This document shows positions 39,873 to 49,293 of a stretch of 64,000 nt of DNA, in pieces. Positions within the stretch are counted from its first letter, which is position 1. Each line of letters begins with the position of its first letter. Under the pieces are notes generated by a model. That model worked only from the letters and a program-made list of their open reading frames with translations. It was not told the DNA's origin and did not search any database. A program made the translations under genes and the position numbers. This stretch comes from Thermoguttaceae bacterium (lineage in GTDB: Bacteria; Planctomycetota; Planctomycetia; Pirellulales; Thermoguttaceae): assembly GCA_025060325.1 (NCBI GenBank), contig JANXBW010000006.1, positions 1 to 64,000 on the forward strand, written 5' to 3'.

Positions 39873-39951
39873 TCACAATCCGCGCGCAGGGGCAATCGGC
39901 GGGGAATCCGACCGCGGCCGGCAAAGAGGGATATCACAATCCGCGCGCAGG
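39873..39951 (+). repeat. Pair of 18-bp direct repeats, 61 bases apart
   Basis: TCACAATCCGCGCGCAGG is identical at 39873-39890 and 39934-39951; the similarity goes on for ten further bases with two mismatches (GGCAATCGGC and CGGAATCGGC). Only two copies exist, so it is not a CRISPR array on this evidence. Confidence 0.6.
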
Positions 39952-40280
39952 CGGAATCGGCCATAGGCGTTCCCCGCAATTCGGACACACGCTTCGAGGT
40001 GGTCACGAAAGAGTCGCCTCTGCTGGCCCGAATCGGCGCAGGACTTTGACTCTCAGACTCTGACAGGCGCGGGGGAATCAGAGCTCCGGGCGATAAGCGT
40101 CAGGGCCCCGCGGCCACGTCCCGCTTCGGGGGGCGCCCGCAAAGAGAGCTTCACTGGCTGCGAAACGACCGTTAACCGGCCGTTGCCGGAGCCCCATCGC
40201 ACCGGGGATTAGCTTCCGAAAGATTTCCCCCGGTCGTCGCCTGGCGTAGCTTTCACAGGCCCCCTTTCTGAACGTGCTCT

Positions 40281-40318
40281 TTTAGCGTTGTGGGACAACT
40301 TTAGCGTTGTGGGACAAC
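40281..40318. repeat. Perfect 19-bp tandem duplication with internal dyad
   Basis: TTTAGCGTTGTGGGACAAC occurs at 40281-40299 and again at 40300-40318. Each unit contains GTTGT-GGG-ACAAC; in the second copy the dyad extends to GCGTTGT-GGG-ACAACGC. It lies about 260 bases upstream of the DNase-I-fold gene and could be a double operator. Confidence 0.65.
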
Positions 40319-40576
40319 GCCAAAAGGACGAGCTAACCTTCCCGGGCGGCCGAAGGTATCGGGTCTTGCGGTTCGAAGCCCCTCGTTGAATTCCGGCGGG
40401 TCGTTTTAAATCGGCTTTTCCCCTAAAAACGGCAAGTTTTTCCCTGATCACCTCCCCGGCAGTAGTTGGCCGAAGAACCTGGTAGACCCGCGGGGCAGGC
40501 TTGCGCTCACTTTGTTGCCCGTTAGCGTGGGGCGAGCCCTAGGGGTCCCGGGATTGGGTTTAAGGAACAAGCGCCG

Positions 40577-41587
40577 ATGGTGGCACTTCGTCGTTTCGTT
40601 TTGTTTTGCCTACTCTGTTTAATGGCTGGGCTGGCAGGGTACGGCTTTTGGGCGATTCAATCGGGTGCGATTTTGGCTCTGTGGCAGGGAGCGACCGACC
40701 AAGCGCCGCAGCCGGCCCCCGCTTCGGCTGGGCAAACTCGGCCGGCAAGCGCCCCGGAGGCCATTCCCCCGCTTCGGATTGCCGTAATGTTCCCCGGTCC
40801 AACAGACCCGCTCCGCGCACGCGAAGCCGCCTTTAGCGAGATGCTTATCCAACTTACCCGCCGGTTTGATCTGCTGGCTGTCCACGGGTTTCGCGGTCCG
40901 GGACGGGGGCCTTTTCTTCCGCTACTAGAGGCCGTCGGGGCCGCCGACAAAGAGGTCAATTATCTCGCGTATGTGCCGGTTCGGGAGAGCACGGTGAGAC
41001 AATTCCCGGTCATCTTTTATCGGGCCGATCGGCTCGTGCTTGACCGAAAGCGCTCCGGCCCCGTGGACGACACAGCTAAGGTTTTCCGTTGGACGCCGGT
41101 GGTAGTAAGTTTTGCGGCCCGGCAACCTCCCTTGGCCAATGCGTTTACATTTACGGCAGTGGTCGCCCGGGTCGATCCCCTCCGTGTGCACGAAGAATTG
41201 GGCCTCTTGGCCGAGCTTCTCCGGACCGTGGCCTACCAGCAGGCTCCGGAAGACGATATTTTGCTCCTTGCCCACCTTGAGGCCGACGAAGACACTGTCG
41301 GCCGGTCCCTGCCGGACTATGTCCCCGCTGTGACGGGCATCCCCAACTCGGCAGGGGGGACCCGGCTTGCCTCTAACATCCTGTTTCATCCGGTGGCCAC
41401 GTGCGAATTCACCGGCCGAAGTGGGGTGCTTACTCTCGATGAAATACTCCCTCCGGGCTCTGGTACGAGTCCCCCCAACGTGCATTTCCTGCCGGTTTGG
41501 GCCGAGTTTACTGCGACGGAAAGCCCTGCCGACCGTTGGACGAAAAGCTTTTCGCGACTCTCGGCTTTTCTTGCTTGGGATAATTGA
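40577..41587 (+). CDS. Exported DNase-I-fold protein lacking catalytic residues (EEP family)
   Basis: A 336-residue protein with an N-terminal membrane or signal segment (residues 7-27) and an endonuclease/exonuclease/phosphatase-type fold from about 65. Structural landmarks are kept: FPVIFYRADRL, the RWTPVVVSF strand, EFTGRSGVL and LPVWAEF near the end. The catalytic set is not: the early Asn and the Glu of the LLAVQE-type box are missing (residue 99 onward reads LLAVHGF), HxDP reads RVDP (198-201), GDLNAD reads AHLEAD (232-237), and SDH reads NVHF with the Asp gone. It is probably inactive as a nuclease. AAGGAAC 8 bases upstream sets the ATG. Confidence 0.75.
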   Translation: MVALRRFVLFCLLCLMAGLAGYGFWAIQSGAILALWQGATDQAPQPAPASAGQTRPASAPEAIPPLRIAVMFPGPTDPLRAREAAFSEMLIQLTRRFDLLAVHGFRGPGRGPFLPLLEAVGAADKEVNYLAYVPVRESTVRQFPVIFYRADRLVLDRKRSGPVDDTAKVFRWTPVVVSFAARQPPLANAFTFTAVVARVDPLRVHEELGLLAELLRTVAYQQAPEDDILLLAHLEADEDTVGRSLPDYVPAVTGIPNSAGGTRLASNILFHPVATCEFTGRSGVLTLDEILPPGSGTSPPNVHFLPVWAEFTATESPADRWTKSFSRLSAFLAWDN

Positions 41588-41799
41588 AGTGCTCTGCCTC
41601 CCCCCGGGCCAAGCTCGCCGCCTGGCCTTTTGCGATTGCCGCTTGCAAGCGGCGCGCAGTCGGTCGCTTGCCAGGGCGGTTGTATCTCCGTGGAGCGGGG
41701 TGGCGTAAACGTCATTTAAGCTAAAGTTCCTTTGCTTTTGATGCTTGATCTCCCTACGGGGCATGTCCCCGGGTGAGTCAACGGGCATAAGGTGAACAC

Positions 41800-42432
41800 A
41801 TGACGGCGGTTAGTTCGGGCGCGGAGCCAGTTGAGGGGAACCGTCTTGAACCTCCCTTGCTTTTAGCCAGGGCGGCCGGCTTTGCCGCGGCAATCCACGC
41901 TGAGCAGCGGCGAAAGCTCTCTAGCGCCCCCTACCTCGGCCATCTTTTTCGTGTTGCCGGGCTTGTTTTGGAGTATGGCGGAAGCTTGCAGGAGGCAGCG
42001 GCAGCCTTGCTTCATGATGCGGTGGAGGATCAAGGCGGGCTAGGTACGTGGGAGCAGATTCGTCAACAATTTGGAGAAGAAATTGCCGGTTGGGTGTTGG
42101 CCCTTAGCGACCGGACCGCACGGCCTGCCCCGCCTTGGCGGGAGCGAAAGGAGCGATTCATCGCAAGCCTTCCCCATACGCCCCTTCCTGTCCGCCGAAT
42201 CGCTCTGTGCGACAAAATCGACAACCTGCAGTCGCTTTTGGCGGAGTATCGCTCGGCCGGGGAAGCTGTGTGGCAGGAATTTCGCGGCGGAAAAGAGGGG
42301 TCGGTGTGGTATTTCCAGGAGATTCTTCGCGTGCTTGAAAGTACCGCCGGGGATGCGGGTTTCCAAGCGGGGCTGGCGGTGTATCGTCAGCTGGTGGCCG
42401 AGCTTAATCGCCTTGTCTTGACTTCCCCATGA
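41800..42432 (+). CDS. HD-domain phosphohydrolase
   Basis: A 210-residue protein of the HD superfamily. His in YLGHLFRVAG and the paired LLHDAVEDQGG (HD plus ED) form the metal site, as in (p)ppGpp hydrolase-like proteins of the RelA/SpoT/MESH1 type; LCDKIDNLQSLLAEY carries the final Asp. There is no synthetase domain. It may hydrolyse (p)ppGpp or another nucleotide. The next gene begins about 100 bases downstream. Confidence 0.85.
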   Translation: MTAVSSGAEPVEGNRLEPPLLLARAAGFAAAIHAEQRRKLSSAPYLGHLFRVAGLVLEYGGSLQEAAAALLHDAVEDQGGLGTWEQIRQQFGEEIAGWVLALSDRTARPAPPWRERKERFIASLPHTPLPVRRIALCDKIDNLQSLLAEYRSAGEAVWQEFRGGKEGSVWYFQEILRVLESTAGDAGFQAGLAVYRQLVAELNRLVLTSP

Positions 42433-42529
42433 CTTGTCGCAAAATGCGGTGTTGCCCGGCCTATTCCTAGGTAAGGCCTTCCGTGCAAATATTGCCAAGC
42501 GCCGTTTCCACCCGTCAGGAGCTCACGCG

Positions 42530-44242
42530 ATGGTTACCCGGCCCCAAGAAACGTTCCCTTTGTGGACGAAAAACGTTTGGGCTTTGGTTGGTTTATTCTC
42601 GTTTTGCAGTTTAACTGCTTGGGCTATCGAGCCGGCCAATCCTAACTTGTGCGCAAAGGGTAGGGAGATTTTGCAATATTTCCAGAGTGTTTACGGCAAG
42701 CGGCTTCTTGCTGGGTACAATGTTTACGTTCACACGCCGGACGATTACGAACAGACGGGGATGCTGGCGGCCATTTGGGGGCGAGACATGCAGTGGTTGC
42801 CGCCAGTCGATGAGGTCATCGAGCATGCCAGAGCCCATGGCTATATCCTGACAATCCACTGGCACTGGTTTTTCGGCGGCGATTCCGCTTGGAAGTCCCA
42901 GCGCAAGTCGCAAGTGGACGTGGGCCGAGTGGTCACCCCCGGCACCCCTGAGCACGAGATTGCCATGCGGGAAATGGCCGCGGCGGCCGATGTGCTCCAC
43001 AAGCTCCAGGATGCCGGCATAGTTGTTTTATGGCGGCCCCTTCATGAGATCGACGGTGGGTGGTTCTGGTGGACGGATCTTGACCGGCCGGAAAATACCG
43101 CCGAGCTTTGGCGGATGATGTTCCGCTATTTCACGAAGGAAAGAAAGCTCAACAACCTCATTTGGGTTTATAGTGCCGGAGTAGGTGACCTCAAGAGAAA
43201 GCCAGTAGAGTACCGGCGGCGATTTTACCCGGGCCCGGAGTTTGTCGACATCTCCGGCATCGACCTTTACGGTGTTAATCCTGCTGTGGACGAGGAGCCT
43301 TACTGGACCTTCTTTAAAGCGATGGCGGAAGTGTCACCGGGCAAAATGTTGGCCTTGGGGGAGTGCGACGAGATCCCCAACCCGGAGAAGCTAGCGGCGG
43401 GTCGAACACCTCTGTGGCTTTACGCCATGCCCTGGTGGGGCACGCCTTCGGGACGTCGGCCAGTGGGGCAAGCAATCACCTTCATGCGGCATCCGCTTGT
43501 GGTGACACTGGACGAACTCCCGGCCTTTGCCGGCGAGGATCCACCGCCTGTGGTGGGCATCCTTTCGCCTATGGACGACGGTTCCGCCTGGTACCCGGCC
43601 GGCGAAGTGATCGTGGAAGGCTATGCCGTTGACCGAAGGGGAAAAGTGGCCCGGCTAGAATTTTGGGCCGGCGACGAGCGTGTGGATGTGATGCTTGACC
43701 CTCCGCAAAAGTTCCGGTGGGTATGGCGGAATCCTCGGCCGGGCTGTTATGATCTGCGGGCTGTGGCTGTGGACGATGCCGGTCAGCAAATGCGATCGAA
43801 CCGGATCCATTTGGCGGTAGGCGTTGTTGACGCAGCAAGGGGGAAAAAGGTTCAGGTATCTGCCGGGGAAAATCCCGCGGCTGCTACCGACGGCAACTAC
43901 TACACCTCCTGGTTTGCGCCGCGGGAGGCTGAGCAGGCCTGGATTGCCGTGGACCTGGGGAAGATCCAGCGGATAAGCCAGGTCAATCTGGTCTGGGGAT
44001 GGAAAATCCATCCTGAGCACTTCGCGGTGGAAGTCTCATCCAAGCCCGAGCCTAGCCCGGACGATTGGCGGCGCGTTTACGAAGTCAAAGGTCTCCCTTG
44101 GCAGACCTGGAAGGCCACTCATCGCGTCCAGTTTGAGCCGGTGGAGGCCCGACATATCCGCGTGCAGCTTTTCCGGCGGGCCAACGAGCAGACTTGGGGC
44201 GGATACGACCTAGTCGCCCTCGAGGTGCCTGTGGCTCCCTAA
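42530..44242 (+). CDS. Secreted glycoside hydrolase, GH26-like, with accessory domains
   Basis: A 570-residue enzyme. Residues 14-32 are a signal segment. Residues about 40-370 are a GH26-type barrel: WHWFFGGD, acid/base Glu173 in WRPLHEIDGGWFWW, and nucleophile Glu278 in LALGECDEIP. GH26 members hydrolyse beta-mannans or mixed-linked glucans. Residues about 380-450 look like an Ig-like module and the last 110 (WIAVDLGKIQRISQVNL, RHIRVQLFRRANEQTWGG) match an F5/8 type C discoidin domain that likely binds sugars. AGGAG 8 bases before the ATG at 42530 sets the start; the frame is open to 42434. Confidence 0.9.
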   Translation: MVTRPQETFPLWTKNVWALVGLFSFCSLTAWAIEPANPNLCAKGREILQYFQSVYGKRLLAGYNVYVHTPDDYEQTGMLAAIWGRDMQWLPPVDEVIEHARAHGYILTIHWHWFFGGDSAWKSQRKSQVDVGRVVTPGTPEHEIAMREMAAAADVLHKLQDAGIVVLWRPLHEIDGGWFWWTDLDRPENTAELWRMMFRYFTKERKLNNLIWVYSAGVGDLKRKPVEYRRRFYPGPEFVDISGIDLYGVNPAVDEEPYWTFFKAMAEVSPGKMLALGECDEIPNPEKLAAGRTPLWLYAMPWWGTPSGRRPVGQAITFMRHPLVVTLDELPAFAGEDPPPVVGILSPMDDGSAWYPAGEVIVEGYAVDRRGKVARLEFWAGDERVDVMLDPPQKFRWVWRNPRPGCYDLRAVAVDDAGQQMRSNRIHLAVGVVDAARGKKVQVSAGENPAAATDGNYYTSWFAPREAEQAWIAVDLGKIQRISQVNLVWGWKIHPEHFAVEVSSKPEPSPDDWRRVYEVKGLPWQTWKATHRVQFEPVEARHIRVQLFRRANEQTWGGYDLVALEVPVAP

Positions 44243-44357
44243 AAGCCCGTGTGGTGAGAGCGCTTCCTGCCGGCCTCGGTCGGACTGAGACGGTGGTCCG
44301 TCGCCTTGTCGTTTATTGGCCCTTATGCCTCCGAGCATGCTTGGTGTGTCCATAGGT

Positions 44358-45572
44358 TTAAGGAAGCGATCGCCCGCGGCTGTGCAAACTTGGGCCGGTT
44401 AACCCGCCCGCGGATGCGCACCTTTCGCCATGGTACGCAGGATCAGTGTCGTCGAACCAGGGGGTGGGCCAAGATAAGGGCGGTTTGCTTTCGGGAAAGT
44501 TCTCGGCGTCTTTCCCCAGCCGGGCACGGAGCGTGTTTACAATAGCGGATGTGACAACAGGTGCCCAATAGGCGGGGCTATAGCTTGTTTGCACAAGGCT
44601 TCTTGCGTGTCGGCCAAGGGAGTTGCGCCAAGAGGGATTGGCGGCTAGCTGGCGAATGCTTTCCGCCCACTCGGCCGGGGTTTGGGCAAGGAGCCCGGTT
44701 TTGCCCGGAAGGACCATCTGGAGATGGACCCCCACCGGATTAGCTACCACCGGAAGTCCTGCCGCCATATACTGGAGGACCTTTAGTCCACACTTCCCGC
44801 GGCTCCAGCTATCCGGGGGCATCCAAGCAATCCCAATGTCGGCCGTGGCAAGCGCTTGCCCCTCGGAATCTTCACTCCAGGGCCAAAGCTCAAGGGCAAT
44901 TCCGCCCAGGCACGGGAGCCGATCGCATACGACTCGCAACACCGTGGTGGGGATCTGCTTGGCGATGGCCCGCAAATGTTCCGCCGCGCATTCCAAAGAT
45001 GGAAGCGTGGACGAACTTCCGATCCACACCAGGCGAAGGTGTTGGTCCTTTTGCCCGTGGAGGGCAACGGGGTACTTTGCCGGGTCGACGCACGTGGGGA
45101 CAGTAAGGCAGCGGCGCGAAAGAAGAAGCCCTGGAGCTGTTGACGATTTGCCGTCTTTTTTATGCAAGCGTCGCTGGATGCGCCGGACGTGGCTTGCCAG
45201 GTAATTGTTGCCGGCAAAAACCAGATCGGCCGCTGCCACAGTCATCCGGAAACGCAATCGCCGGTAGCTGCTTTGTGGACTTTTGGGCTGGAAACTATCG
45301 CGCTGAAAGACAGCGTCGTCCACATCGTAGATAAGTACCCGGGCATAGCGGCGAAGGAGGGCGATTTCCCAAGGCGGCAGAAGCTTTCGCTGAAGGAGCA
45401 CCCCGGCCGCCTGGCGGAGTTGCCTGAGCTGCCGCAGACGTCGGAAGGGTCCCCGAGCAAGCGGTTGGACGTGGACGACAACACCGGCATCGGCTAGGGG
45501 CTTTTCAAATGGCCGGACCCGGTAGCGGTAGCAGACATGGTCAACAGCTTCGGTGAGGGCCACAAGGTGCAT
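44358..45572 (-). CDS. Glycosyltransferase, GT4-like
   Basis: A 404-residue GT-B glycosyltransferase. The N-terminal half contains YDVDDAVFQRD, an early acidic motif shared with many sugar transferases acting on surface glycans. The C-terminal half shows LRLVWIGSSSTLPSLE, DIGIAWMPPDSWSRGKCGLK and VLQYMAAGLPVVANPVG, the nucleotide-sugar site with its conserved Gly residues; the E-x7-E pair is only partly kept. It probably adds a sugar to a glycolipid or exopolysaccharide. The last 45 residues are unusual and Pro-rich. There are no neighbours in the same pathway. Confidence 0.86.
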   Translation of the reverse strand: MHLVALTEAVDHVCYRYRVRPFEKPLADAGVVVHVQPLARGPFRRLRQLRQLRQAAGVLLQRKLLPPWEIALLRRYARVLIYDVDDAVFQRDSFQPKSPQSSYRRLRFRMTVAAADLVFAGNNYLASHVRRIQRRLHKKDGKSSTAPGLLLSRRCLTVPTCVDPAKYPVALHGQKDQHLRLVWIGSSSTLPSLECAAEHLRAIAKQIPTTVLRVVCDRLPCLGGIALELWPWSEDSEGQALATADIGIAWMPPDSWSRGKCGLKVLQYMAAGLPVVANPVGVHLQMVLPGKTGLLAQTPAEWAESIRQLAANPSWRNSLGRHARSLVQTSYSPAYWAPVVTSAIVNTLRARLGKDAENFPESKPPLSWPTPWFDDTDPAYHGERCASAGGLTGPSLHSRGRSLP

Positions 45573-46275
45573 GGCGCAAACCTTTGGAAAAAAGCCGCAG
45601 AAGGCCCTTTTGGCGTACTGGGGAGTGCCGGGCTCGTCGGCCTAATTACAAAGTGTGGTAGTGTCCTTAGGCTGGGGACAATCCGGACGGCCGATTCTTT
45701 CGCAGATTGTTCTTTTGGGGCAAGGTCATTTAGGGGTGCCAGAACCTGTCCTTATGCCGGGGACATCCCGCCCGCAACGAGGGAGTATCACCCTAGAAGC
45801 CTTGCGAAGTTAGCAGGGGTAATGATGTACCCCCTGTGGCGGTGACGTGGGCTTGCCAATAAGGAGAGCTCGCCGGGGCATCCGGCTTGGGGGTTCGTTT
45901 GGTGTGCCGGGGACCGGCCACGAGTCGGTCTGCAGGGGGGCTTGGATAACGGGGATTCTCCCACCGCTCAATCAGGCGCCCCTCCGGCCGGGTGCTGGCT
46001 GCGAAGACTTGCTCATTGTTTGTAAGGACAGCAGTCCGCCGCTAATAGTGGAAAAGCAGGGCCATATTTGTGGCTTGCTATTATGAGTATCCTGGAAAAG
46101 AAAGGCAAACTAGGTGGGCTGGGCGCTTTTGAGGCGGTGCACCATGCGAGTTTGCATTCGGTTGGAAGCGGGGCACCTAGGGAAATCTCGCCACAAATTA
46201 TGTTTCGGGGTTGATATTTCGCTTGGTGCGAGAGTGCGGGGGTTGGGGGATAGCCCGCTGGCGAGGAGACGGGCA
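45573..46275. other. Gap of about 700 bases
   Basis: No supportable gene. In-frame codons upstream of 46276 are open to about 46114 but lie before the better start of the next gene. I see no repeat or clear promoter. Confidence 0.4.
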
Positions 46276-49164
46276 ATGTGCTCCTTGTCGTTCATTGCCT
46301 TTGGCTTGGTGGCCGTTATGGCCCTTGGTCTTGGCGGCACGGCCTGGGCAGAGGTCGAGCCGCGGCTTATTGTGAGCGAGATCCGGGCCGACAGAGCGTT
46401 TGAGATTTCTTTCGCCCCTCGGCTGGCCCGATGTGTGCGGCTTATCATTTCCCGGAGTTTCCGCGGCGAGCCATGCGTGGATGAACTTGAGGTTTACAGC
46501 CCGGAACGGGAGGGTAATATCGCACTGGCTGAGCGGGGTGCCTTGGCCAGTGCATCCTCATGTCTTCCCGGCTACCGGATCCACCGGATCGAGCACCTCA
46601 ACGACGGTCGGTACGGCAACGACCATAGCTGGATCGCGGCATCCTCGGGGGAAGAATGGGCCCAGATTAGCTTGCCAGAACCCGTGCGTGTTGACCGGGT
46701 GGTGATCTCCCGGGACCGGCGGGGGAAATATCACGATCGACTTCCCACCGAAATGACTGTACAAATTTCCACAGATGGGCAGTCTTGGGAGGTGGTTGCC
46801 CGGGTGGTGGCGCAGCCGTGGACGCCGGAGTCAGCGGGGCCTGTTTATACCGGGCCAGTGCAGTTACCCGCTCGGGCCTCCTACGAGGAGCTTGTGGTCT
46901 ACGCTTTTCAGTGCGAGCGCCACAGTTGGAGCAAGATCTCCGACCAAGATCATCTTTCGCCGTTGCGAAGCGATCGGCCGGCGGTGCCCGACGGGCCTCC
47001 TTATTGGGGCAGGCTTTGTCGGATGGAGCCGGTGGAGAGGACTCTTTTCCTTTTTGAGGAATTGCTTGAGCGGCTAGCTAAGAAGGGTGTAGATGTTTCT
47101 GCGGAAGAAGCGGAGCTTGGTAGGCTCTGCGATCGGTGGAAAACCCTCCGGGCCCAATATCCACGGGATTTGCTGCAGGAGGAGCGGCTTTATCTGGAGG
47201 CCCGCTGGGCTAAGCGACGTGCTATCTTCCGCGATCCAGAGCTTGCGCCCTTGCGGCGGCTCCTGTTTGTTAAACGACACCCCTACCATTGTTCACACAA
47301 CTATAGTGACATCCTGGATTCGGAGTTTCGGCCGGGCGGTGGCGTGTTTATCTTGGAAATCCCTTTAGTGGGCGACCGACTGGAGCCGGGCCAGGCCACG
47401 CTGCGGCAGGTATTTGATGCTTCTGCCGGGATTGCTCGGGATCCGGTTGCCGATTTTGAAGCCCGGCGGATCTATTTCGCTTATCGGCCGGCCTTCAGTA
47501 CGCGACCCGGTTGGCAACCTTACTGGCATCTCATGGTTGTTGACGAAGACGGCAAGAATCTGCAACAATTGACCGATGGACCATTTCACGACTATTATCC
47601 CTGTCCGCTGCCAGATGGGCATATCGCGTTTATATCCACGCGGATAAAAAGTCGCTACCTGTGTTGGCGACCCCAGGTGTTTGTCCTTTTCCGTATGCGG
47701 CCGGATGGATCCGACATTCGCCCACTTTCTTTTGCCAATCTCAGCGAATGGTCCCCCACCGTGCTTGCGGATGGAAGGATTCTGTGGACGAAGTCGGAAT
47801 ACCTGGACAAGGGAGCGGACTTTGGTCATACGCTGTGGGCGATTCGGCCGGATGGAAGCCATCCGGAGCTTATTTACGGCAATAACACGCCCAATTGTTA
47901 TTTGAATGCCCGGGAGATGCCCGGCACAAAGGAGCTTTGCTGCACGCTTATTTCCCACGGTGGAGATCACAACGGCCCGATTGCCCTCATTGACAGGCGC
48001 AAGGGTCCTTTCGATCCAGGGGCTATTGTCAACATTACGCCGGATGTCACGCCGCAATATAACATGAATTGGCTGCGGTGGGAGTGCTTTCGGGATCCTT
48101 ACCCGGTGACCTGGGAGTATATTTTGGTCAGCCATGCGCCGGGGGACCGCTTCGGGCTTTATGTGATCGATCGCTACGGCAATCGGGAGCTTCTCTACCT
48201 TGATCCGGCCATAGGGAGCATGTCGCCGTCGGTCTTGGCGCCGCGGCTGCGCCCGCCGGTGCTTCCGGCACAAGGGGATGCGGATCTTTTCCGAGGAAAC
48301 AAAGCAGTGGTGACGGTTGTGGACGTGTACGCAGGGATAACGCCTCCGGTTAAGCGGGGACAGGCGCGCTATTTGCGCATTTGCGAGGAGGTCCGCTCTC
48401 CCTTAGAGGCGCTTCCGGATGGCCAGTATCGCTGGGATCATGAGCCGTTTATGGATTACTATGCCTCTCCCACGCATCTGGTGCAAGGACCCTATGGCTG
48501 GCCAAGCTATGTGGCCAAAGGGGTGGTAGGCTTGGTGGAACTGGGGGAGGATGGTTCGGCGACCTTCGAAGTGCCGGCCGGCAAGATGCTTTACTTCCAG
48601 CTCCTTGATAGTCAACTAAATGAGCTTCAGCGGATGCGAAGTGTGGTGCAATTTGCAAGTGGGGAAAGGCGTGGGTGCATCGGGTGCCACGAAGATCGCC
48701 GCACCGCGCCGCCTCCGGTGGCAGGATTTGCTGGCGGGCAGCTCCGCCCCGTGTTGCCACCGCCATGGGGCGCCGGGCCTTTTTCTTATGAACGGGTAGT
48801 ACAGCCGGTGCTTGATCGGCATTGTGCTAATTGTCATGACCACAACGATCCACGGGGGATCAATCTGACGGGCATAGTAGATAGCGACCTCATACCGGCG
48901 TCCTATCGCACGCTGATAGCCGGCGGTTGGGTCCACTACTTTGACTACCACTGGAACCTTCGCCACCACAAGGCAGAGCCAATGACCTTTGGCACACTGC
49001 GGAGCCGGTTGTGGGAAGTGCTTGACAAGGGGCATTATGGGGTGGAGCTTTCGCGGGAGGATGTGCATGCCCTTAAGTGCTGGATTGATTTAAACTGCCC
49101 GCTGTGGCCTGACTACCAATTTCGCCCTGCCCGGCAAGTGACTAAACTTATCGGCAGAGACTAA
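46276..49164 (+). CDS. HzsA-related secreted diheme protein
   Basis: A 962-residue exported protein. Signal peptide CSLSFIAFGLVAVMALGLGG (cut near AWAEVE); a discoidin-like region near 30-175 (DELEVYSPERE, ISTDGQSWEVVA); a linker helix; then a large beta-propeller-like domain related to the hydrazine synthase alpha subunit (LLFVKRHPYHCSHNYSDI, then TolB-like DGPFHDYYPCPLPDGHIAF and RMRPDGSDIRPLSF repeats). Near the C-terminus are two c-type heme motifs, CIGCH at 801-805 and CANCH at 850-854. Such proteins recur in planctomycetes that do not make hydrazine, so a redox or sugar-binding role is more likely. GAGGAG 7 bases before the ATG fixes the start. Confidence 0.88.
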   Translation: MCSLSFIAFGLVAVMALGLGGTAWAEVEPRLIVSEIRADRAFEISFAPRLARCVRLIISRSFRGEPCVDELEVYSPEREGNIALAERGALASASSCLPGYRIHRIEHLNDGRYGNDHSWIAASSGEEWAQISLPEPVRVDRVVISRDRRGKYHDRLPTEMTVQISTDGQSWEVVARVVAQPWTPESAGPVYTGPVQLPARASYEELVVYAFQCERHSWSKISDQDHLSPLRSDRPAVPDGPPYWGRLCRMEPVERTLFLFEELLERLAKKGVDVSAEEAELGRLCDRWKTLRAQYPRDLLQEERLYLEARWAKRRAIFRDPELAPLRRLLFVKRHPYHCSHNYSDILDSEFRPGGGVFILEIPLVGDRLEPGQATLRQVFDASAGIARDPVADFEARRIYFAYRPAFSTRPGWQPYWHLMVVDEDGKNLQQLTDGPFHDYYPCPLPDGHIAFISTRIKSRYLCWRPQVFVLFRMRPDGSDIRPLSFANLSEWSPTVLADGRILWTKSEYLDKGADFGHTLWAIRPDGSHPELIYGNNTPNCYLNAREMPGTKELCCTLISHGGDHNGPIALIDRRKGPFDPGAIVNITPDVTPQYNMNWLRWECFRDPYPVTWEYILVSHAPGDRFGLYVIDRYGNRELLYLDPAIGSMSPSVLAPRLRPPVLPAQGDADLFRGNKAVVTVVDVYAGITPPVKRGQARYLRICEEVRSPLEALPDGQYRWDHEPFMDYYASPTHLVQGPYGWPSYVAKGVVGLVELGEDGSATFEVPAGKMLYFQLLDSQLNELQRMRSVVQFASGERRGCIGCHEDRRTAPPPVAGFAGGQLRPVLPPPWGAGPFSYERVVQPVLDRHCANCHDHNDPRGINLTGIVDSDLIPASYRTLIAGGWVHYFDYHWNLRHHKAEPMTFGTLRSRLWEVLDKGHYGVELSREDVHALKCWIDLNCPLWPDYQFRPARQVTKLIGRD

Positions 49165-49293
49165 AAGCATGTCGATCGTGGGCCAGCCGGCCATTTAGCA
49201 TCCTGGAATGAGACAGTCCCCCCGCCACAAAGGCTTACCGTGTGTTGACGTTGTTGGAAGGCCGAGGAAATTGCATGTTTGGGAGATCCGCTA

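Larger units (their letters stand above)
39726..40576. other. 850-base gap holding two sets of repeats
   Basis: No gene is visible. It contains a pair of 18-base direct repeats (39873, 39934) and a perfect 19-base tandem duplication with internal dyads (40281-40318), noted separately. Frames crossing it look like GC-rich noise. Confidence 0.5.

Noticed and set aside
39873-39951. A CRISPR array
   Set aside because: Only two repeat copies, one spacer-like interval, and no cas genes in the window.
47365-48273. A 302-codon frame antisense to the HzsA-related gene
   Set aside because: Fully inside a gene with clear domains and heme motifs; no independent support.
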